A stretch of 64,000 nt of DNA from positions 3,566 to 67,565 of the forward strand of contig JBHHZJ010000005.1 of the NCBI GenBank assembly GCA_046758005.1, given 5' to 3'. The position numbers and the translations under genes were made by a program. Under the pieces are notes generated by a model. It ran no database searches, had not been told where the DNA came from, and worked only from the letters and a program-made list of their open reading frames with translations. Every line of letters starts with the position of its first letter. Positions within the stretch are counted from its first letter, which is position 1. Shown in pieces: positions 1 through 10,139 of this stretch. Source of the DNA: JBHHZJ01 sp046758005. GTDB taxonomy: Bacteria > Pseudomonadota > Alphaproteobacteria > Kiloniellales > J153.

Positions 1-338
1 ACGATGGCGCGCAGAAGGCCGTCGTCGCCCAGCCCTTTCGCGCCGACCCTGGCGAAAAACTGGATGCTGCGGGAATCGAGCCGCAGCGCGCTCAGGCTCG
101 GCCGGGAAATCGGCCCGACCATCACCAGGTCCGCGACGCCGGCGGCGCGCAACGCGTCCAAGCCGGTGCCGGTCAGGCCGAGGCGGGTCCAGGCGTGCTC
201 GACGTCGCGCACGGTGGCCGGGTCGGTCTGGCCCTCGAAGGCCAGGACGAAGACCTCGCGCCCGCTGGCCCGGCAGACCTCGACCAGGCGGGTCGGAAGG
301 TCGCCGCCGCCGGCCAGAATGCCCAGCTTACCCGCCAT
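1..338 (-). CDS. lpxI: UDP-2,3-diacylglucosamine pyrophosphatase LpxI (5' part, runs off the left edge)
   Basis: This is the first ~112 codons of LpxI, which hydrolyses UDP-2,3-diacylglucosamine to lipid X and UMP, the fourth step of lipid A synthesis. Most Alphaproteobacteria use LpxI where Gammaproteobacteria use LpxH. The N-terminus reads MAGKLGILAGGGDLP, the glycine-rich start typical of the family, and the frame continues to a GDDGLLRAIV segment at the window edge. The ATG at 338 lies inside the end of lpxA (11-nt overlap), which suggests translational coupling. The C-terminal half is outside the window. Identification rests on the N-terminal motif plus position after lpxA, the usual alphaproteobacterial order. 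Confidence 0.85.
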   Translation of the reverse strand, partial: MAGKLGILAGGGDLPTRLVEVCRASGREVFVLAFEGQTDPATVRDVEHAWTRLGLTGTGLDALRAAGVADLVMVGPISRPSLSALRLDSRSIQFFARVGAKGLGDDGLLRAI

Positions 339-1128
339 GCCCCGATTTGGGCCGGCACAGCGCCCGCGAGGTTTCGCCGCGCACGAAGCCGACGATGTCG
401 GCCACGCCCCGGGCCTCGCCCAGTTCCGAGGCAAGGCGTTCGATCCGCTCGGCCAAGGTATCCTCGCCGCTGAACAGTATCCGGTAGGCGTCGGCAAGCG
501 CCTGGATCTGGCCGCGATCGAACCCGTGGCGCTTCAGGCCGACGACGTTGAGGCCGTGCAGGTGCGCGCGCTCGCCCATCGCCATGCCGTAGGGGATCAC
601 GTCGTGCTCGACGCCCGACATCCCGCCGACGATCGCGTGTCGGCCGATGCGCACGAACTGATGGACCGCCGACAGCCCGCCGATGATGGCGTGGTCCTCG
701 ATGACCACGTGCCCACCGAGGGTGGCGTTGTTGGCCATGATCACACCGTCGCCGACCTGGCAATCGTGCGCAACGTGGGCGCCGACCATGAACAGGCAGC
801 CGTTGCCCACGCGGGTGACCATGCCGCCGCCCTCGGTGCCCGGGTTCATGGTGACGTGTTCGCGGATGACGTTGTCTTGGCCGATGACCAGCTCGGAGGG
901 CTCGCCGCCGTACTTCAGGTCCTGGGGCCGGTGGCCGATCGAGGCGAAGGAAAAGATCCGGGTCCGCGGGCCGATCCGCGTGCGCCCGGCGACGACCACA
1001 TGGCTCTCAAGCACGACCTCGTCGGCGAGCACAACCTGCGCCCCGACCACGCAGTACGGGCCGATCCTTACCCCTTTGCCGAGCTTGGCTTCCGGCTCGA
1101 CGATGGCGGTGCGGTGAACGTCGGCCAT
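328..1128 (-). CDS. lpxA: UDP-N-acetylglucosamine O-acyltransferase LpxA
   Basis: This 266-aa protein transfers a 3-hydroxyacyl chain from acyl-ACP to UDP-GlcNAc, the first committed step of lipid A synthesis in the cytosol. The N-terminal two thirds are left-handed beta-helix hexapeptide repeats (for example VRIGPYCVVG, VVIEDHAIIG). The catalytic histidine is His121 in the AHVAHDCQVGD segment, equivalent to E. coli His125. Length matches the family (about 262). I chose ATG 1128, which shares its A with the fabZ stop codon (TGATG). A TTG one codon upstream is possible but unneeded. It belongs to the skp-lpxD-fabZ-lpxA-lpxI series. Confidence 0.96.
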   Translation of the reverse strand: MADVHRTAIVEPEAKLGKGVRIGPYCVVGAQVVLADEVVLESHVVVAGRTRIGPRTRIFSFASIGHRPQDLKYGGEPSELVIGQDNVIREHVTMNPGTEGGGMVTRVGNGCLFMVGAHVAHDCQVGDGVIMANNATLGGHVVIEDHAIIGGLSAVHQFVRIGRHAIVGGMSGVEHDVIPYGMAMGERAHLHGLNVVGLKRHGFDRGQIQALADAYRILFSGEDTLAERIERLASELGEARGVADIVGFVRGETSRALCRPKSGHGG

Positions 1129-1598
1129 CAATCATCCATGATCATGGCCGAAAACCGGGCCTCGGCCATCAGGACGCCGTTGACCTTGGCTTGGCCGCTG
1201 AACTTCCACACGTTGCGCCGATGGCGAAGCTTGGTGACGTGGACGTAGACCGTATCGCCGGGAACGATCGGCTTGCGGAAGCGGCCCTCCTCGACGGTCA
1301 TGAAGTACACGAGCTTGCCGGCGGCGGCCCCTTGCAAGGTCTCCACCACCAGGACTGCGGCGGTCTGGGCCATCGACTCGATGACCAGGACGCCGGGCAT
1401 CACCGGCTGGCGCGGAAAATGGCCCTGGAAATAGCCTTCGTTGATGGTGACGTTCTTGACGCCGATTGCGCTCTGGTCGGGGATGACGTCGATGACGCGG
1501 TCGATCATGAGAAACGGAAAACGGTGCGGGATCAGCTCCATGATCCGCATGATGTCGACCGCGCGGACCTCGGTTCGCGCCGCAGGCTGCTCACTCAT
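1128..1598 (-). CDS. fabZ: 3-hydroxyacyl-[ACP] dehydratase FabZ
   Basis: FabZ (156 aa) dehydrates 3-hydroxyacyl-ACP in type II fatty acid elongation and so sets how much 3-hydroxyacyl-ACP is left for LpxA and LpxD, its two neighbours. The hot-dog fold is recognisable from [14 protein letters not shown] and from [16 protein letters not shown], which carries the catalytic His of the HFP motif and the downstream Glu. The frame is open further upstream, but ATG 1598 gives the normal family length and overlaps the end of lpxD by 8 nt, so I chose it. Confidence 0.96.
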   Translation of the reverse strand: MSEQPAARTEVRAVDIMRIMELIPHRFPFLMIDRVIDVIPDQSAIGVKNVTINEGYFQGHFPRQPVMPGVLVIESMAQTAAVLVVETLQGAAAGKLVYFMTVEEGRFRKPIVPGDTVYVHVTKLRHRRNVWKFSGQAKVNGVLMAEARFSAMIMDD

Positions 1599-2622
1599 CG
1601 CGCTTGCCTTTCGACTTAAGCTGACGCTGCCAGATCGTGCAGAGACGGAAGAAATCCCTGAGCGGCAAGGCGGGAATGCCGGCCACCGTCTGGCCCGCCG
1701 GCACATCGCGCATGATGCCGCTCTTGGCAGAAAGCTGCGCGCCCTTTCCGATCGTCAAATGGCCCGCGACGCCCGCCTGAGCGGCCACGACCACGTAGTC
1801 CTCGAGCTTGGTGCTGCCTGCGATCCCGGACTGGGCGACCAGCACACATCCCCGCCCCAGGCGCACGTTGTGCCCGATCTGGACCAGATTATCAATCTTC
1901 GACCCGGCGCCGATAACCGTGTCGGGGCCGGCGCCCCGGTCGATCGTGCTGTTGGCGCCGACCTCAACGTCGTCTTCGATGATCGCGCGGCCCAATTGCG
2001 GCACATCGACGAACCCTTCCGGGTCCATGGCGAATCCGAAGCCGCGGTTGCCGATGCACACCCCGGCGTGCAGGAGGCAGCGCTTGCCGATCAGGCAGTG
2101 GCTGAGGAAGGCGTTCGCACCGACCTCGGTCCCGTCGCCGATCACGACCCCCTCCTCGATGACCGCGTTGGCCTTGATGCGGCAACCGCGGCCGATCTCG
2201 ACCCGAGCGCCGATGACGACGCCGGGCCCGATCCGCGTGCCCTCGCCGATCGTGGCCGAGGGGTCGATGATGGCGGTTTCGTGGCGGCCGCCGCCGAGCG
2301 CAGGTTCGGGATAGAACGCCCGGGCCACCAGGGCATAGGCCTTGTACGGCTTGGGCGTGAGCAGCAGCGCCATGCCTTTCGGCGCCCGCTCCGCGTTCTC
2401 CGGCGCGACGATGCAGGCGCCCGCGCTGCTCGCCGCGAAGCTGTCGAGATAGCGGCGGTTGTCGAGGAAGCTCACATCGCTCGGTCCTGCCGAATCCAGC
2501 GGCGCCACGTCTGTGAACTCCTTGTCGGGTCCGGCGCCCGGCCCGAGCTCGGCGCCCGCGATCCGGGCCAATTCGCTCAATTTGTAGGGGCCCGCGAGAC
2601 TGAAGAAGCGGGGGTCTGCCAT
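1591..2622 (-). CDS. lpxD: UDP-3-O-(3-hydroxyacyl)glucosamine N-acyltransferase LpxD
   Basis: LpxD (343 aa) adds the N-linked 3-hydroxyacyl chain to UDP-3-O-acylglucosamine, the third step of lipid A synthesis. An N-terminal uridine-binding domain of about 100 residues is followed by hexapeptide-repeat beta-helix (about residues 115-300) and a C-terminal helix. The catalytic histidine is His251 in the QIGHNVRLG segment. Length is normal. It lies 8 nt downstream of skp and overlaps fabZ by 8 nt, so the series is probably one transcript. Confidence 0.96.
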   Translation of the reverse strand: MADPRFFSLAGPYKLSELARIAGAELGPGAGPDKEFTDVAPLDSAGPSDVSFLDNRRYLDSFAASSAGACIVAPENAERAPKGMALLLTPKPYKAYALVARAFYPEPALGGGRHETAIIDPSATIGEGTRIGPGVVIGARVEIGRGCRIKANAVIEEGVVIGDGTEVGANAFLSHCLIGKRCLLHAGVCIGNRGFGFAMDPEGFVDVPQLGRAIIEDDVEVGANSTIDRGAGPDTVIGAGSKIDNLVQIGHNVRLGRGCVLVAQSGIAGSTKLEDYVVVAAQAGVAGHLTIGKGAQLSAKSGIMRDVPAGQTVAGIPALPLRDFFRLCTIWQRQLKSKGKRDE

Positions 2623-2630
2623 GGCCGGGC

Positions 2631-3203
2631 TTAGTTTTGCGGCACCGACGCCGAGATCTCGGGCAGGCGGGCGTTCAATCGCTTCAAGGCGTCATTCGTG
2701 ATTTCGAAGCCGGGCTTGACGATGACGACGGTGGCCTTGGTCAGGATCAGGTCCAGCCCGCGTTCCTCCGCGATTGCCTTGGCCACTTGGGTCAGTTCCT
2801 TCTGAACCTGGGCCATGCCCTTGGCGAAGGTTTGGTCGAGGCTGCGCTTGCGCTGTTTCGCCTCGCGCTGCAGCATCGCGACCTGCCTTTGCAGTTCCTT
2901 GCGCTTCTCCGCGAAGGCGTCGGCCGAAAGAACGGTCCGCTGGCGCGCCAGTTCCCGGTCGGCGTCGCGCAGGTTCTGCTCCATCTTGCGCAGCTCGGCT
3001 TGATGCTGGTCCCGCCGCCGTTCGATCCGCTTGGCCAGCCCCCTGACCGCCGTGGACTCTCGCAGGATCCGCTGAACGTCGATGATGGCGAACACCGGCG
3101 CCTTGGCGTCTTGCGCCCGCGCCGGCGCCTCGGCAAACAGCCATGGCGAGATGAGCAGAAGGACCGCGGCGGCGCGCAGCGTGTGGCGATGAAGCGATGA
3201 CAT
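2631..3203 (-). CDS. skp: Skp/OmpH-family periplasmic chaperone
   Basis: This 190-aa protein has a clear signal peptide (residues 1-30, cleavage near ARA|Q), then [12 protein letters not shown] typical of OmpH/Skp, then a long charged coiled coil (about residues 55-140) forming the chaperone tentacle. Skp trimers carry unfolded outer-membrane proteins across the periplasm to the BAM complex. It begins 5 nt after the end of bamA and precedes lpxD, the classical order. Skp homologues diverge strongly, so the family call is safer than exact functional equivalence to E. coli Skp. Confidence 0.9.
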   Translation of the reverse strand: MSSLHRHTLRAAAVLLLISPWLFAEAPARAQDAKAPVFAIIDVQRILRESTAVRGLAKRIERRRDQHQAELRKMEQNLRDADRELARQRTVLSADAFAEKRKELQRQVAMLQREAKQRKRSLDQTFAKGMAQVQKELTQVAKAIAEERGLDLILTKATVVIVKPGFEITNDALKRLNARLPEISASVPQN

Positions 3204-3208
3204 AATGG

Positions 3209-5497
3209 TTAAAACTGCGTTCCGAAGCTAAAGTTCAGCAGCTCGGTCTCGTCGAATTCTTCCTTGACCAGGTCGAAGCCGAAATCGAGCACGATGGGAC
3301 CGAACGGCGAGCGCCAAGTCACGCCGACCCCGGCCGAGACGCGCGGTGCGCTTTCGTCTTGCACATCGGCATTGCTCTTGTCCAGATCCCAGGCTGAGCA
3401 GACGTCGGTGAACACGCGCCCGCGGATGTCGAATTCCTCCGGCAAACCAAGCGGAAAGCCGAGTTCCGCAGTCCCGGTATAGAAATTCTTGCCGCCCAGG
3501 GGATCGCCGGTCACCCGGTCGCGCGGGCCGACCCCGGCGAACTGGAAGCCGCGGCAGTCGCGCCCGCCGATGAAGTGGCGGTCGCTGATCCGGGTGTCCT
3601 GGCCGAGTCCGACAATGTTTCCGACTTCCCCGCTGACGCTGGCGGTCCAGTTCTGGGACAGGGGATAGTGGTAGGCCCCCCCCACGGCGGACTTCAGGAA
3701 CCGTACGTTGCCGCCGACGCCAGCGACGTCGTTGCGCAGCCGCAGGACCAAGCCCTCCCGGGGATCGAAGCGGTTGTCCCGGGTGTCGTATGTCAGCTCC
3801 TGGCCGACCCGGGACTCCAGGACCTGGCCTTCCTCCTCCCTGACGAGCAGCGAGGCGTTGTCGTCCAGATCCGAAATGACCTGGTCCTCCAAGGTGTAAC
3901 GGACGATCTGGCGCACGTCTTCCTGCCACGAAAAGCCGCCGCGCAGCGAGCCGCCGGTCCGTTTCAGGTCGAACGAGCGTTCATTCTGGCTGCTATCGAT
4001 GCGGAAGAGGTCGAAGCCCGCGGCGAGATTGCGGTCCAGAAAATACGGCTCCGTGAAGCTAAGGTCGATCTGCGACTGCTCACCCGACAGGGTCAAGCTG
4101 AGGCGAAGGTCCTGGCCGCGACCGAGCAGATTGCGTTCGCGAATGCCGACGTTGCCGAGCACGCCGGCGCTGGTGGAGAACCCCGCGCCGAACGTCAGGT
4201 CGCCGGTCGATTGTTCCTCGACCTCGACCGAGATGACGGTTCGGTCGGCCGTGCTGCCGGGCTCGGTCTCCACCTTGACCGAGCGGAAGAACCCCAGGTT
4301 CTGGATCCGCTGACGCGACCGGCGCAGTTTCGCGGTGTTGAAGGCGTCGCCCTCGACCAGGCGGAACTCGCGACGGATCACGTGGTCGAGGGTGCGCACG
4401 TTACCCTCGATGTCGATACGTTCGACGAAGACTTTGGGTCCCTCCTTGATCTCGTAAGTGATGTTGATGAGCCGATTCTCCCGGTCGCGCTCGGGGCGCG
4501 GTCGGATGTCGACGAACGCATAGCCGAGGTTCCCGACCGCCTCGGTCAGGTTCGTGATCGTGTCCTCGACCGCCTCGGCGTTGTACCAGTCGCCCTCCTC
4601 GGTAACGACATGCTCGCGCAGAGACTCCGGGTCGAGGTTCGGCAGGGTCGTCGATATCTCGGTCTTGCCGAACTTCTGCCGTTCGCCCTCCTCGACCGTG
4701 AAGGTGACGATGAAGCCCTCGCGGTCCGGCAGCAGTTCGGCTACCACCGAGACCACGCGGAAGTCCGCATAGCCTTCGCTGAGGTAAAAGCGGCGCAGCA
4801 GCTCGCGGTCGAAGGTCAGCCGATCCGGATCGTAGGTGTCGGTCGAGCTCAGGATGTTCCAGAATGCGCTCTCGCTCGTGGTGATCTCGTCACGCAGCGT
4901 CGAATCGGAAAACACACGGTTGCCGATGAAGTTGATCGCCTTGATCTTGGTCAGCGGACCTTCCTTGATCTCGAACACGAGGTCGACACGGTTCTGCGGA
5001 AGCTGTATCACCTTGGGTTCGACCGTGGCCGCGTAGCGGCCGGATCGGCGGTAGATCTCGAGCAAGCGTTGCACGTCATTCTGGACCTTGGTCCGGGTAA
5101 AGACTACGCGCGGCCGCAACGTGATCTCCGCCGACAGCGTATCGTCGTCCAGGCGCCTGTTGCCCTCGAAGGCGATGCGGTTGATGATCGGGTTCTCGAC
5201 CACCGAGACGATGAGCGCATCGCCCTCGCGGCGCAGGGTGACGTCGGCGAACAGGCCGGTCGTGAACAGGTTCTTCAACGACCTGTCCAGGCGCACGGGA
5301 TCGAACCGGTCGCCGGGATTGACCCGCATGTAGGAGCGGACCGTCTCCGGCTCGATTCGCTGCGTGCCCTCGACGCGAATCTCCCGGATCGTTCCCTCGC
5401 CGAGGATCGACTGGGCCACGGCCGAGCCCGGCCGCGCCAGCCCGAGCATCAGGCACAGCAGCCAAATCCCGACGGCACATCGTCGTCCCCGCACCAA
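3209..5497 (-). CDS. bamA: outer-membrane protein assembly factor BamA
   Basis: BamA (762 aa) is the central Omp85-type component that folds and inserts beta-barrel proteins into the outer membrane. A signal peptide (about residues 1-28) is followed by five POTRA-type repeats up to roughly residue 420 (for example IREIRVEGTQRIEPETV) and a C-terminal barrel with the conserved RGF-type turn in GGRDCRGFQF. The terminal residue is Phe (FGTQF), as expected for a BAM-recognised barrel. The start is TTG 5497 or GTG 5494; both sit behind a purine-rich GGGGGAAG ribosome site and no ATG fits. It lies between rseP and skp. Confidence 0.96.
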   Translation of the reverse strand: MVRGRRCAVGIWLLCLMLGLARPGSAVAQSILGEGTIREIRVEGTQRIEPETVRSYMRVNPGDRFDPVRLDRSLKNLFTTGLFADVTLRREGDALIVSVVENPIINRIAFEGNRRLDDDTLSAEITLRPRVVFTRTKVQNDVQRLLEIYRRSGRYAATVEPKVIQLPQNRVDLVFEIKEGPLTKIKAINFIGNRVFSDSTLRDEITTSESAFWNILSSTDTYDPDRLTFDRELLRRFYLSEGYADFRVVSVVAELLPDREGFIVTFTVEEGERQKFGKTEISTTLPNLDPESLREHVVTEEGDWYNAEAVEDTITNLTEAVGNLGYAFVDIRPRPERDRENRLINITYEIKEGPKVFVERIDIEGNVRTLDHVIRREFRLVEGDAFNTAKLRRSRQRIQNLGFFRSVKVETEPGSTADRTVISVEVEEQSTGDLTFGAGFSTSAGVLGNVGIRERNLLGRGQDLRLSLTLSGEQSQIDLSFTEPYFLDRNLAAGFDLFRIDSSQNERSFDLKRTGGSLRGGFSWQEDVRQIVRYTLEDQVISDLDDNASLLVREEEGQVLESRVGQELTYDTRDNRFDPREGLVLRLRNDVAGVGGNVRFLKSAVGGAYHYPLSQNWTASVSGEVGNIVGLGQDTRISDRHFIGGRDCRGFQFAGVGPRDRVTGDPLGGKNFYTGTAELGFPLGLPEEFDIRGRVFTDVCSAWDLDKSNADVQDESAPRVSAGVGVTWRSPFGPIVLDFGFDLVKEEFDETELLNFSFGTQF

Positions 5498-5571
5498 GTT
5501 CGCTTCCCCCCACGGCCGCCAACGTTCGACGGCCCGTCCCCAGACGTTTCCCGGTTGGCCCAGGCACCGCG

Positions 5572-6705
5572 TTAGGTGGCCAGCCTTCTTAGGAAATCAA
5601 AAACCTCCAGATTAATCAGATCGTTGAGGGTGACGAACAGCATCAAGCTGAAGACGATCGCAACGCCGATCCGAAACCCGTATTCCTGCGCCCGCTCACC
5701 CAGCGGCCGGCCGCGCACGGCCTCGATCGCGTAGAACAGCAGGTGCCCGCCGTCGAGCATGGGGATCGGGAACAGGTTGATCAGGCCGAGGTTGATGGAC
5801 AGCACCGCCATGAACCAGATGATCGGGACCAGTCCGGACTCGGCGACCGCCCCGGACATCTGGGCGATGCGCACGGGACCGCCGAGCTCCTGGGCGCTGC
5901 GGGTGCCCGCGATGATTTGGCCGATGGCCTGCAAGGTCCCCAGCGACAGGGCCAGGGTCTCCTGTCCGGCCCGCCAGACGGCCTCGACCGGCCCGTGCCG
6001 CACGTATTCGACACTGCCGCGGGTGATGCCCAGGAGGCCGATTTCCTGCCGATTGCCGAAATTGTCGGTCAGCTCGCTGAGCTTCGGCGTGGCGGTCAGC
6101 ACGACCCGTACGCCGTCGCGCAGGACGACTACCTCGAGCCGCTGGCCCGCGCGCGGGCGAACGATCCGCTGGATGTCCTCGAACCGCTCGATGGTCGATC
6201 CGTGCAGTTCCGCGATGCGGTCGCCCGGCAGAATACCGGCCGTCTCGGCGGCGCTGCCCGGCACGACTTCACCCACGACCGGCGGGGTGAACGGCTGCCC
6301 GACCGTGCCGAACAGTCCGGCCAGCAGAATCACGGCGAAGAGGAAATTGGCGACCGGGCCGGCCGCCACGATCTGCGTCCGGGGGCCCAGACCCTTGCAC
6401 GGAAACGCCACGGCGCGGTCTTCCTCGGACATCCGTTCGATCCCGCCCGAGGGTTGACTGGCGGCGTTGGCGTCGCCGAACATTTTCACGTAGCCGCCCA
6501 GGGGAATCAGGCTGAACTTCCAACGGGTCCGGGCCCGGTCGGTCCAGCCGAATACCTCCGGGCCGAAGCCGATGGAGAATACCTCCACCCGGACCCCGTT
6601 GCGTCGGGCGACCAGGAAGTGGCCCATCTCGTGCACGAACACGAGCACGGTCAGGATAACCAGAAACGGAATCGTGAAGGCCAGAAAACTGCTAATGAAA
6701 CCCAT
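5572..6705 (-). CDS. rseP: RIP metalloprotease RseP
   Basis: RseP (377 aa) is a site-2 intramembrane zinc protease that cleaves membrane-bound anti-sigma factors and remnant signal peptides. The zinc motif HEMGH is at residues 25-29 in the first membrane helix; the second metal site LDGG is at 317-320 after the NLFPIP segment. A single PDZ domain (about 140-210, VVGEVVPGSAAETAG) separates them, whereas E. coli RseP has two. Single-PDZ forms are common in Alphaproteobacteria. It lies between dxr and bamA as in most Proteobacteria. Confidence 0.95.
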   Translation of the reverse strand: MGFISSFLAFTIPFLVILTVLVFVHEMGHFLVARRNGVRVEVFSIGFGPEVFGWTDRARTRWKFSLIPLGGYVKMFGDANAASQPSGGIERMSEEDRAVAFPCKGLGPRTQIVAAGPVANFLFAVILLAGLFGTVGQPFTPPVVGEVVPGSAAETAGILPGDRIAELHGSTIERFEDIQRIVRPRAGQRLEVVVLRDGVRVVLTATPKLSELTDNFGNRQEIGLLGITRGSVEYVRHGPVEAVWRAGQETLALSLGTLQAIGQIIAGTRSAQELGGPVRIAQMSGAVAESGLVPIIWFMAVLSINLGLINLFPIPMLDGGHLLFYAIEAVRGRPLGERAQEYGFRIGVAIVFSLMLFVTLNDLINLEVFDFLRRLAT

Positions 6706-6860
6706 GGCTTAGTCGTCCGAGGTGCGGCCAGCGTGGCCAAACGGCACACAATCTACCCGCAATGCCCGCGCGGAAACAAGGGCGAAGGCCCCGCCTCCTC
6801 CGATGACTTCACGGCGCAAAAACGAAGAATTCTTGCGGCTTCCGCGCCTTTTTGAAAGGC

Positions 6861-8045
6861 CTAAATGAAGATGCCGGCGGCCACCCGGCGCGCCTCGCCA
6901 TCCACCGCCAGGACATCCTCGATCCCGTCAAGGCGCCCGGCGGGCAGCCTTTCCAGGGTCTGCTCGACGATCGCCGCGATGCCGAGGAAACCGACCCGGC
7001 GGTCCAGGAAGCCTTGGACCGCCACTTCGTTCGCCGCATTCAAGATAGTGGGGGCGGTTCCACCCGTCTGCAAGGCCTCCCGAGCCAAGCGCAGCGCCGG
7101 GAAACGGGCGGGGTCCGGCGCCTCGAAGGTCAAGCGCCCGATCCTGGCCAGATCCAGGCGCTCGACCGGCGCCGCCATGCGCCCGGGCCATGCCAGCGTG
7201 AAGGCGATCGGCGTGCGCATGTCGGGCTGGCCCATCTGGGCGAGCACCGAGCCGTCGACGTAAGCCACCATGGAATGCACCACCGATTGGGGATGCACCA
7301 GGATCTCGATCCTGTCCTCGGACAGGCCGAACAGGTGGTGCGCCTCGATCAGCTCCAGGCCCTTGTTCATCATGGTCGCGGAATCGACCGAGATCTTGGC
7401 CCCCATGTCCCAGTTCGGATGGGCGACCGCCTGCTGCGGCGTCGCCTCGGCCATTGCCTCGCGCGACAGGGCGCGGAACGGCCCGCCCGAGGCGGTCAGG
7501 ACGATCCGGTCGACGGCGTCCAGCCGGTCGAAGTCCAGCACCTGGAAAATGGCGTTGTGCTCGGAGTCCACGGGAAGCAGGGTCGCCCCGTGGCGCGCCA
7601 CCTCGGCGGTCATCAGCGCGCCGGCGCAGACCAGCGTCTCCTTGTTGGCGAGCGCCACCACGGCGCCCCGGCGCACCGCGGCCAGCGTGGGCGCCAGACC
7701 GGCCGCGCCGACGATGGCGGCCATCACCCAGTCTGCCGGCCGCTGGGCGGCCTCGGCGACCGCCTGGGCCCCGGCCGCGACCTCGACGCCGCTGCCGGAC
7801 AGCGCCGCCTTGAGATCCCGGTAGCACCGCTCGTCCGCGACCACGGCCAACTTGGCGCCGACACGCCGTGCCTGATCGGCCAGCCGTTCGACGCTGCCGT
7901 TGGCCGACAGCGCTTCGACCTCGAAGCTTTCGGGTTGCCGCTCGATCAAGTCCAGCGTGTTGCAGCCGACGGACCCCGTGGACCCGAGAATCGTAACCCG
8001 GCGGCGCGCGGCCGCGGCCGCGGGCTGTGGCGATGTTACGGCCAT
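6861..8045 (-). CDS. dxr: 1-deoxy-D-xylulose 5-phosphate reductoisomerase
   Basis: Dxr (394 aa) converts DXP to 2-C-methyl-D-erythritol 4-phosphate with NADPH, the committed step of the non-mevalonate isoprenoid pathway that feeds its neighbour UppS. The NADPH-binding motif ILGSTGSVG is near residue 21, the metal and substrate segment [10 protein letters not shown] is mid-protein, and [14 protein letters not shown] is the flexible-loop region. Length is normal. It starts directly after the cdsA stop and is followed by a 155-bp spacer before rseP in which I see no gene. Confidence 0.96.
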   Translation of the reverse strand: MAVTSPQPAAAAARRRVTILGSTGSVGCNTLDLIERQPESFEVEALSANGSVERLADQARRVGAKLAVVADERCYRDLKAALSGSGVEVAAGAQAVAEAAQRPADWVMAAIVGAAGLAPTLAAVRRGAVVALANKETLVCAGALMTAEVARHGATLLPVDSEHNAIFQVLDFDRLDAVDRIVLTASGGPFRALSREAMAEATPQQAVAHPNWDMGAKISVDSATMMNKGLELIEAHHLFGLSEDRIEILVHPQSVVHSMVAYVDGSVLAQMGQPDMRTPIAFTLAWPGRMAAPVERLDLARIGRLTFEAPDPARFPALRLAREALQTGGTAPTILNAANEVAVQGFLDRRVGFLGIAAIVEQTLERLPAGRLDGIEDVLAVDGEARRVAAGIFI

Positions 8046-8046
8046 G

Positions 8047-8859
8047 TCAGCGCGCTGTCCCCGTTAACCAGATGCCGCCCCCAAATACCAAGGCCCCGGC
8101 CAGGATACCGTCGATCCGGTCCAGCACCCCGCCGTGCCCCGGGATCAAGGCGCTGGAATCTTTCACCCCGAACCGGCGCTTGAGACGGGACTCGAAAAGA
8201 TCGCCCACCTGCGCGACGACCGCAAGTGCGATGCTGAGCAGGACCAGGCGGAGGTAATCGTCGCCGCGCATCGCCGCCGCCGCCACGCCCACCCCGGCCG
8301 CGGCCAACATGCCGCCGCCCAGGCCGGCCCAGGTCTTGTTGGGACTGATCGACGGCGCCAGCTTTGGACCGCCGAGAGCCCGGCCGGCGAAATAGGCACC
8401 GACGTCCGTGCTCCAGACCACCGCAAGGAGCCAAAAGACGAGCTCCCGCCCCCGTGTCGGATCCTGGCGCAGCCACAGAAACGCCAGGCACGCCGCGGCA
8501 AGATACACCACACCCAGGCCCGGCCACACCGCACCGCTCCGCCCCGTGCGCCTAGCCATCACCGTGACCGCCACGGCGCCGGCGGCGGCCAGCCACCCGG
8601 CCGCGAGGTAATCGCCCAGGCTGCCCGCGGCCACGGCCAGTGTCACGGCCGCGACGACCAAGCCGCCGGTCGGATCCAGCCGGCCGCCGCGGCACATGCG
8701 CGCCCACTCCCACGCGGCGACCCCGGCCGCGGCGAGCACCAGCACGTCGCTGTAGGGCGACCCGAAATAAAGCGCGGCCAAAGCCGGCGGCGCCAGGACC
8801 AGGGCCGTGGCGACCCGCAGCCCCAGGCCCCGCCATTCACCGGGACCCGACCGCGTCAC
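8047..8859 (-). CDS. cdsA: phosphatidate cytidylyltransferase CdsA
   Basis: CdsA (270 aa from the chosen start) makes CDP-diacylglycerol, the precursor of all membrane phospholipids. It is a multi-pass membrane protein with about eight hydrophobic segments. The C-terminal family signature is intact: [12 protein letters not shown] followed by [14 protein letters not shown]. The frame is open far upstream, but that part lies wholly inside uppS. GTG 8859 gives the normal length with a 23-nt overlap; it has no strong ribosome site, so translation is probably coupled to uppS. The start is the least certain part of the call. Confidence 0.92.
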   Translation of the reverse strand: MTRSGPGEWRGLGLRVATALVLAPPALAALYFGSPYSDVLVLAAAGVAAWEWARMCRGGRLDPTGGLVVAAVTLAVAAGSLGDYLAAGWLAAAGAVAVTVMARRTGRSGAVWPGLGVVYLAAACLAFLWLRQDPTRGRELVFWLLAVVWSTDVGAYFAGRALGGPKLAPSISPNKTWAGLGGGMLAAAGVGVAAAAMRGDDYLRLVLLSIALAVVAQVGDLFESRLKRRFGVKDSSALIPGHGGVLDRIDGILAGALVFGGGIWLTGTAR

Positions 8860-9574
8860 CGTAACGCCGGTCGCGCCGCTGGAATTCGCGGATCGCATCG
8901 GCCAGGTCGTCCTTGCCAAAGTCGGGCCAAAGCTTCTCGACGAACACGAACTCGCTGTAGGCGGATTGCCAGAGCAGGAAGTTGCTGATCCGCTGCTCGC
9001 CGCTCGTGCGAATGACAAGGTCGGGATCCGGCATGCCCTGGGTGGACAACGCTCCGGTAAAGCACGCCTCGTCGATCGCCTCGGGGTCGAGCCGGCCCGA
9101 GGCGGCTGCATGGGCCAGGTCGCGCGCCGCCGCCACGATGTCCCGGCGGCCGCCGTAGCTGATCGCCATGGTCAGGTTCAGCCGGTCCCCCGCAGCGGTC
9201 CGCTTTTCCGCCTCGCAGATCAGGCGGGCGATGTCCCTGGGCAGGCGATCGCGCTCGCCGATGACGCGCAGGCGGATCCGCTCCTTGTGCAGTTCGGCGA
9301 TCTCGGCCTGCAGGTGGCGGCGGAGCAGACCCATCAGGTCCTCGACCTCGCTCGCCGGGCGTTTCCAGTTCTCCGACGAAAATCCGTAGAGCGTCAGGTA
9401 GGAGATGCCGAGTTCGATGGCCGCGCTCACCGTGCGCCGCACCGCCTCCGCGCCGGCCCGGTGGCCGGCGGCGCGCGGCAGGCCCCGCGCCTTCGCCCAG
9501 CGCCCGTTGCCATCCATGATGATGGCGACATGGGTCGGCTGTGGGCCGCCCAATGAGGAAGCGACTACGTTCAT
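8837..9574 (-). CDS. uppS: (di-trans,poly-cis)-undecaprenyl-diphosphate synthase UppS
   Basis: UppS (245 aa) elongates farnesyl diphosphate with isopentenyl units to C55-PP, the lipid carrier for peptidoglycan and O-antigen. The family hallmark [16 protein letters not shown] near the N-terminus carries the catalytic Asp, and the C-terminal substrate segments [15 protein letters not shown] and SAYSEFVF are both present. It starts 4 nt after frr and overlaps cdsA, within the translation-to-envelope operon. Confidence 0.96.
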   Translation of the reverse strand: MNVVASSLGGPQPTHVAIIMDGNGRWAKARGLPRAAGHRAGAEAVRRTVSAAIELGISYLTLYGFSSENWKRPASEVEDLMGLLRRHLQAEIAELHKERIRLRVIGERDRLPRDIARLICEAEKRTAAGDRLNLTMAISYGGRRDIVAAARDLAHAAASGRLDPEAIDEACFTGALSTQGMPDPDLVIRTSGEQRISNFLLWQSAYSEFVFVEKLWPDFGKDDLADAIREFQRRDRRYGDAVGSR

Positions 9575-9578
9575 CCGC

Positions 9579-10136
9579 CTAGACCTGAAGGATTTCTTCC
9601 TCCTTCTGCGCCAAGGCCTCGTCGAGCGCCTTGATGTGTTCGTCCGTGAGCTTCTGGATCTTCTCGGCCCAGTGATGGTGCTCGTCCTTGGAAATCTCGC
9701 CTTCGCGCTCCATGCGTTTGAGCATCTCCATGCCGTCGCGGCGCACGTTGCGCACCGCGACCCGCCCCTGTTCCGCGTACTTGGCCGCGATCTTCGTCAA
9801 TTCGACCCGCCGCTCCTCCGACAGGGGCGGAATCGGCACCCGGATGAGTTGGCCCTCGGTGGCCGGGTTGAGGCCGAGGCCCGAGCTGCGAATGGCCTTT
9901 TCGACCGTCCCGACCAGCGTGCGGTCCCAGACCTGGACAGTGACCATCCGCGGCTCCGGCACGCCGATCGTGGCCACCTGATTGAGTGGCATGCTCGACC
10001 CGTAGGCCTCGACGGTGATCGGCTCCAGCAGGCCGGCCGAGGCGCGGCCGGTGCGCAGGCCGGCGAATTCCCTGCGCAACGCCTCCTGGGCGCCATCCAT
10101 GCGCCGGATGATGTCGCTGAGGTCCGGTTCGGCCAC
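9579..10136 (-). CDS. frr: ribosome-recycling factor
   Basis: RRF (185 aa, the standard length) splits post-termination ribosomes together with EF-G. Recognisable features are the N-terminal helix with [19 protein letters not shown], the [19 protein letters not shown] hinge region and the C-terminal helical bundle with [12 protein letters not shown]. It starts 3 nt after the pyrH stop. The order rpsB-tsf-pyrH-frr is nearly universal in bacteria. Confidence 0.97.
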   Translation of the reverse strand: MAEPDLSDIIRRMDGAQEALRREFAGLRTGRASAGLLEPITVEAYGSSMPLNQVATIGVPEPRMVTVQVWDRTLVGTVEKAIRSSGLGLNPATEGQLIRVPIPPLSEERRVELTKIAAKYAEQGRVAVRNVRRDGMEMLKRMEREGEISKDEHHHWAEKIQKLTDEHIKALDEALAQKEEEILQV

Positions 10137-10139
10137 GGG

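Noticed and set aside
5498..5615. Plus-strand frames around the bamA start
   Set aside because: They lie across the rseP-bamA junction, have no ribosome site and read as complements of the two genes.
8860..9111. An 84-codon N-terminal extension of cdsA
   Set aside because: It lies entirely inside uppS and contains no membrane helix or CdsA-like sequence, so GTG 8859 is preferred.
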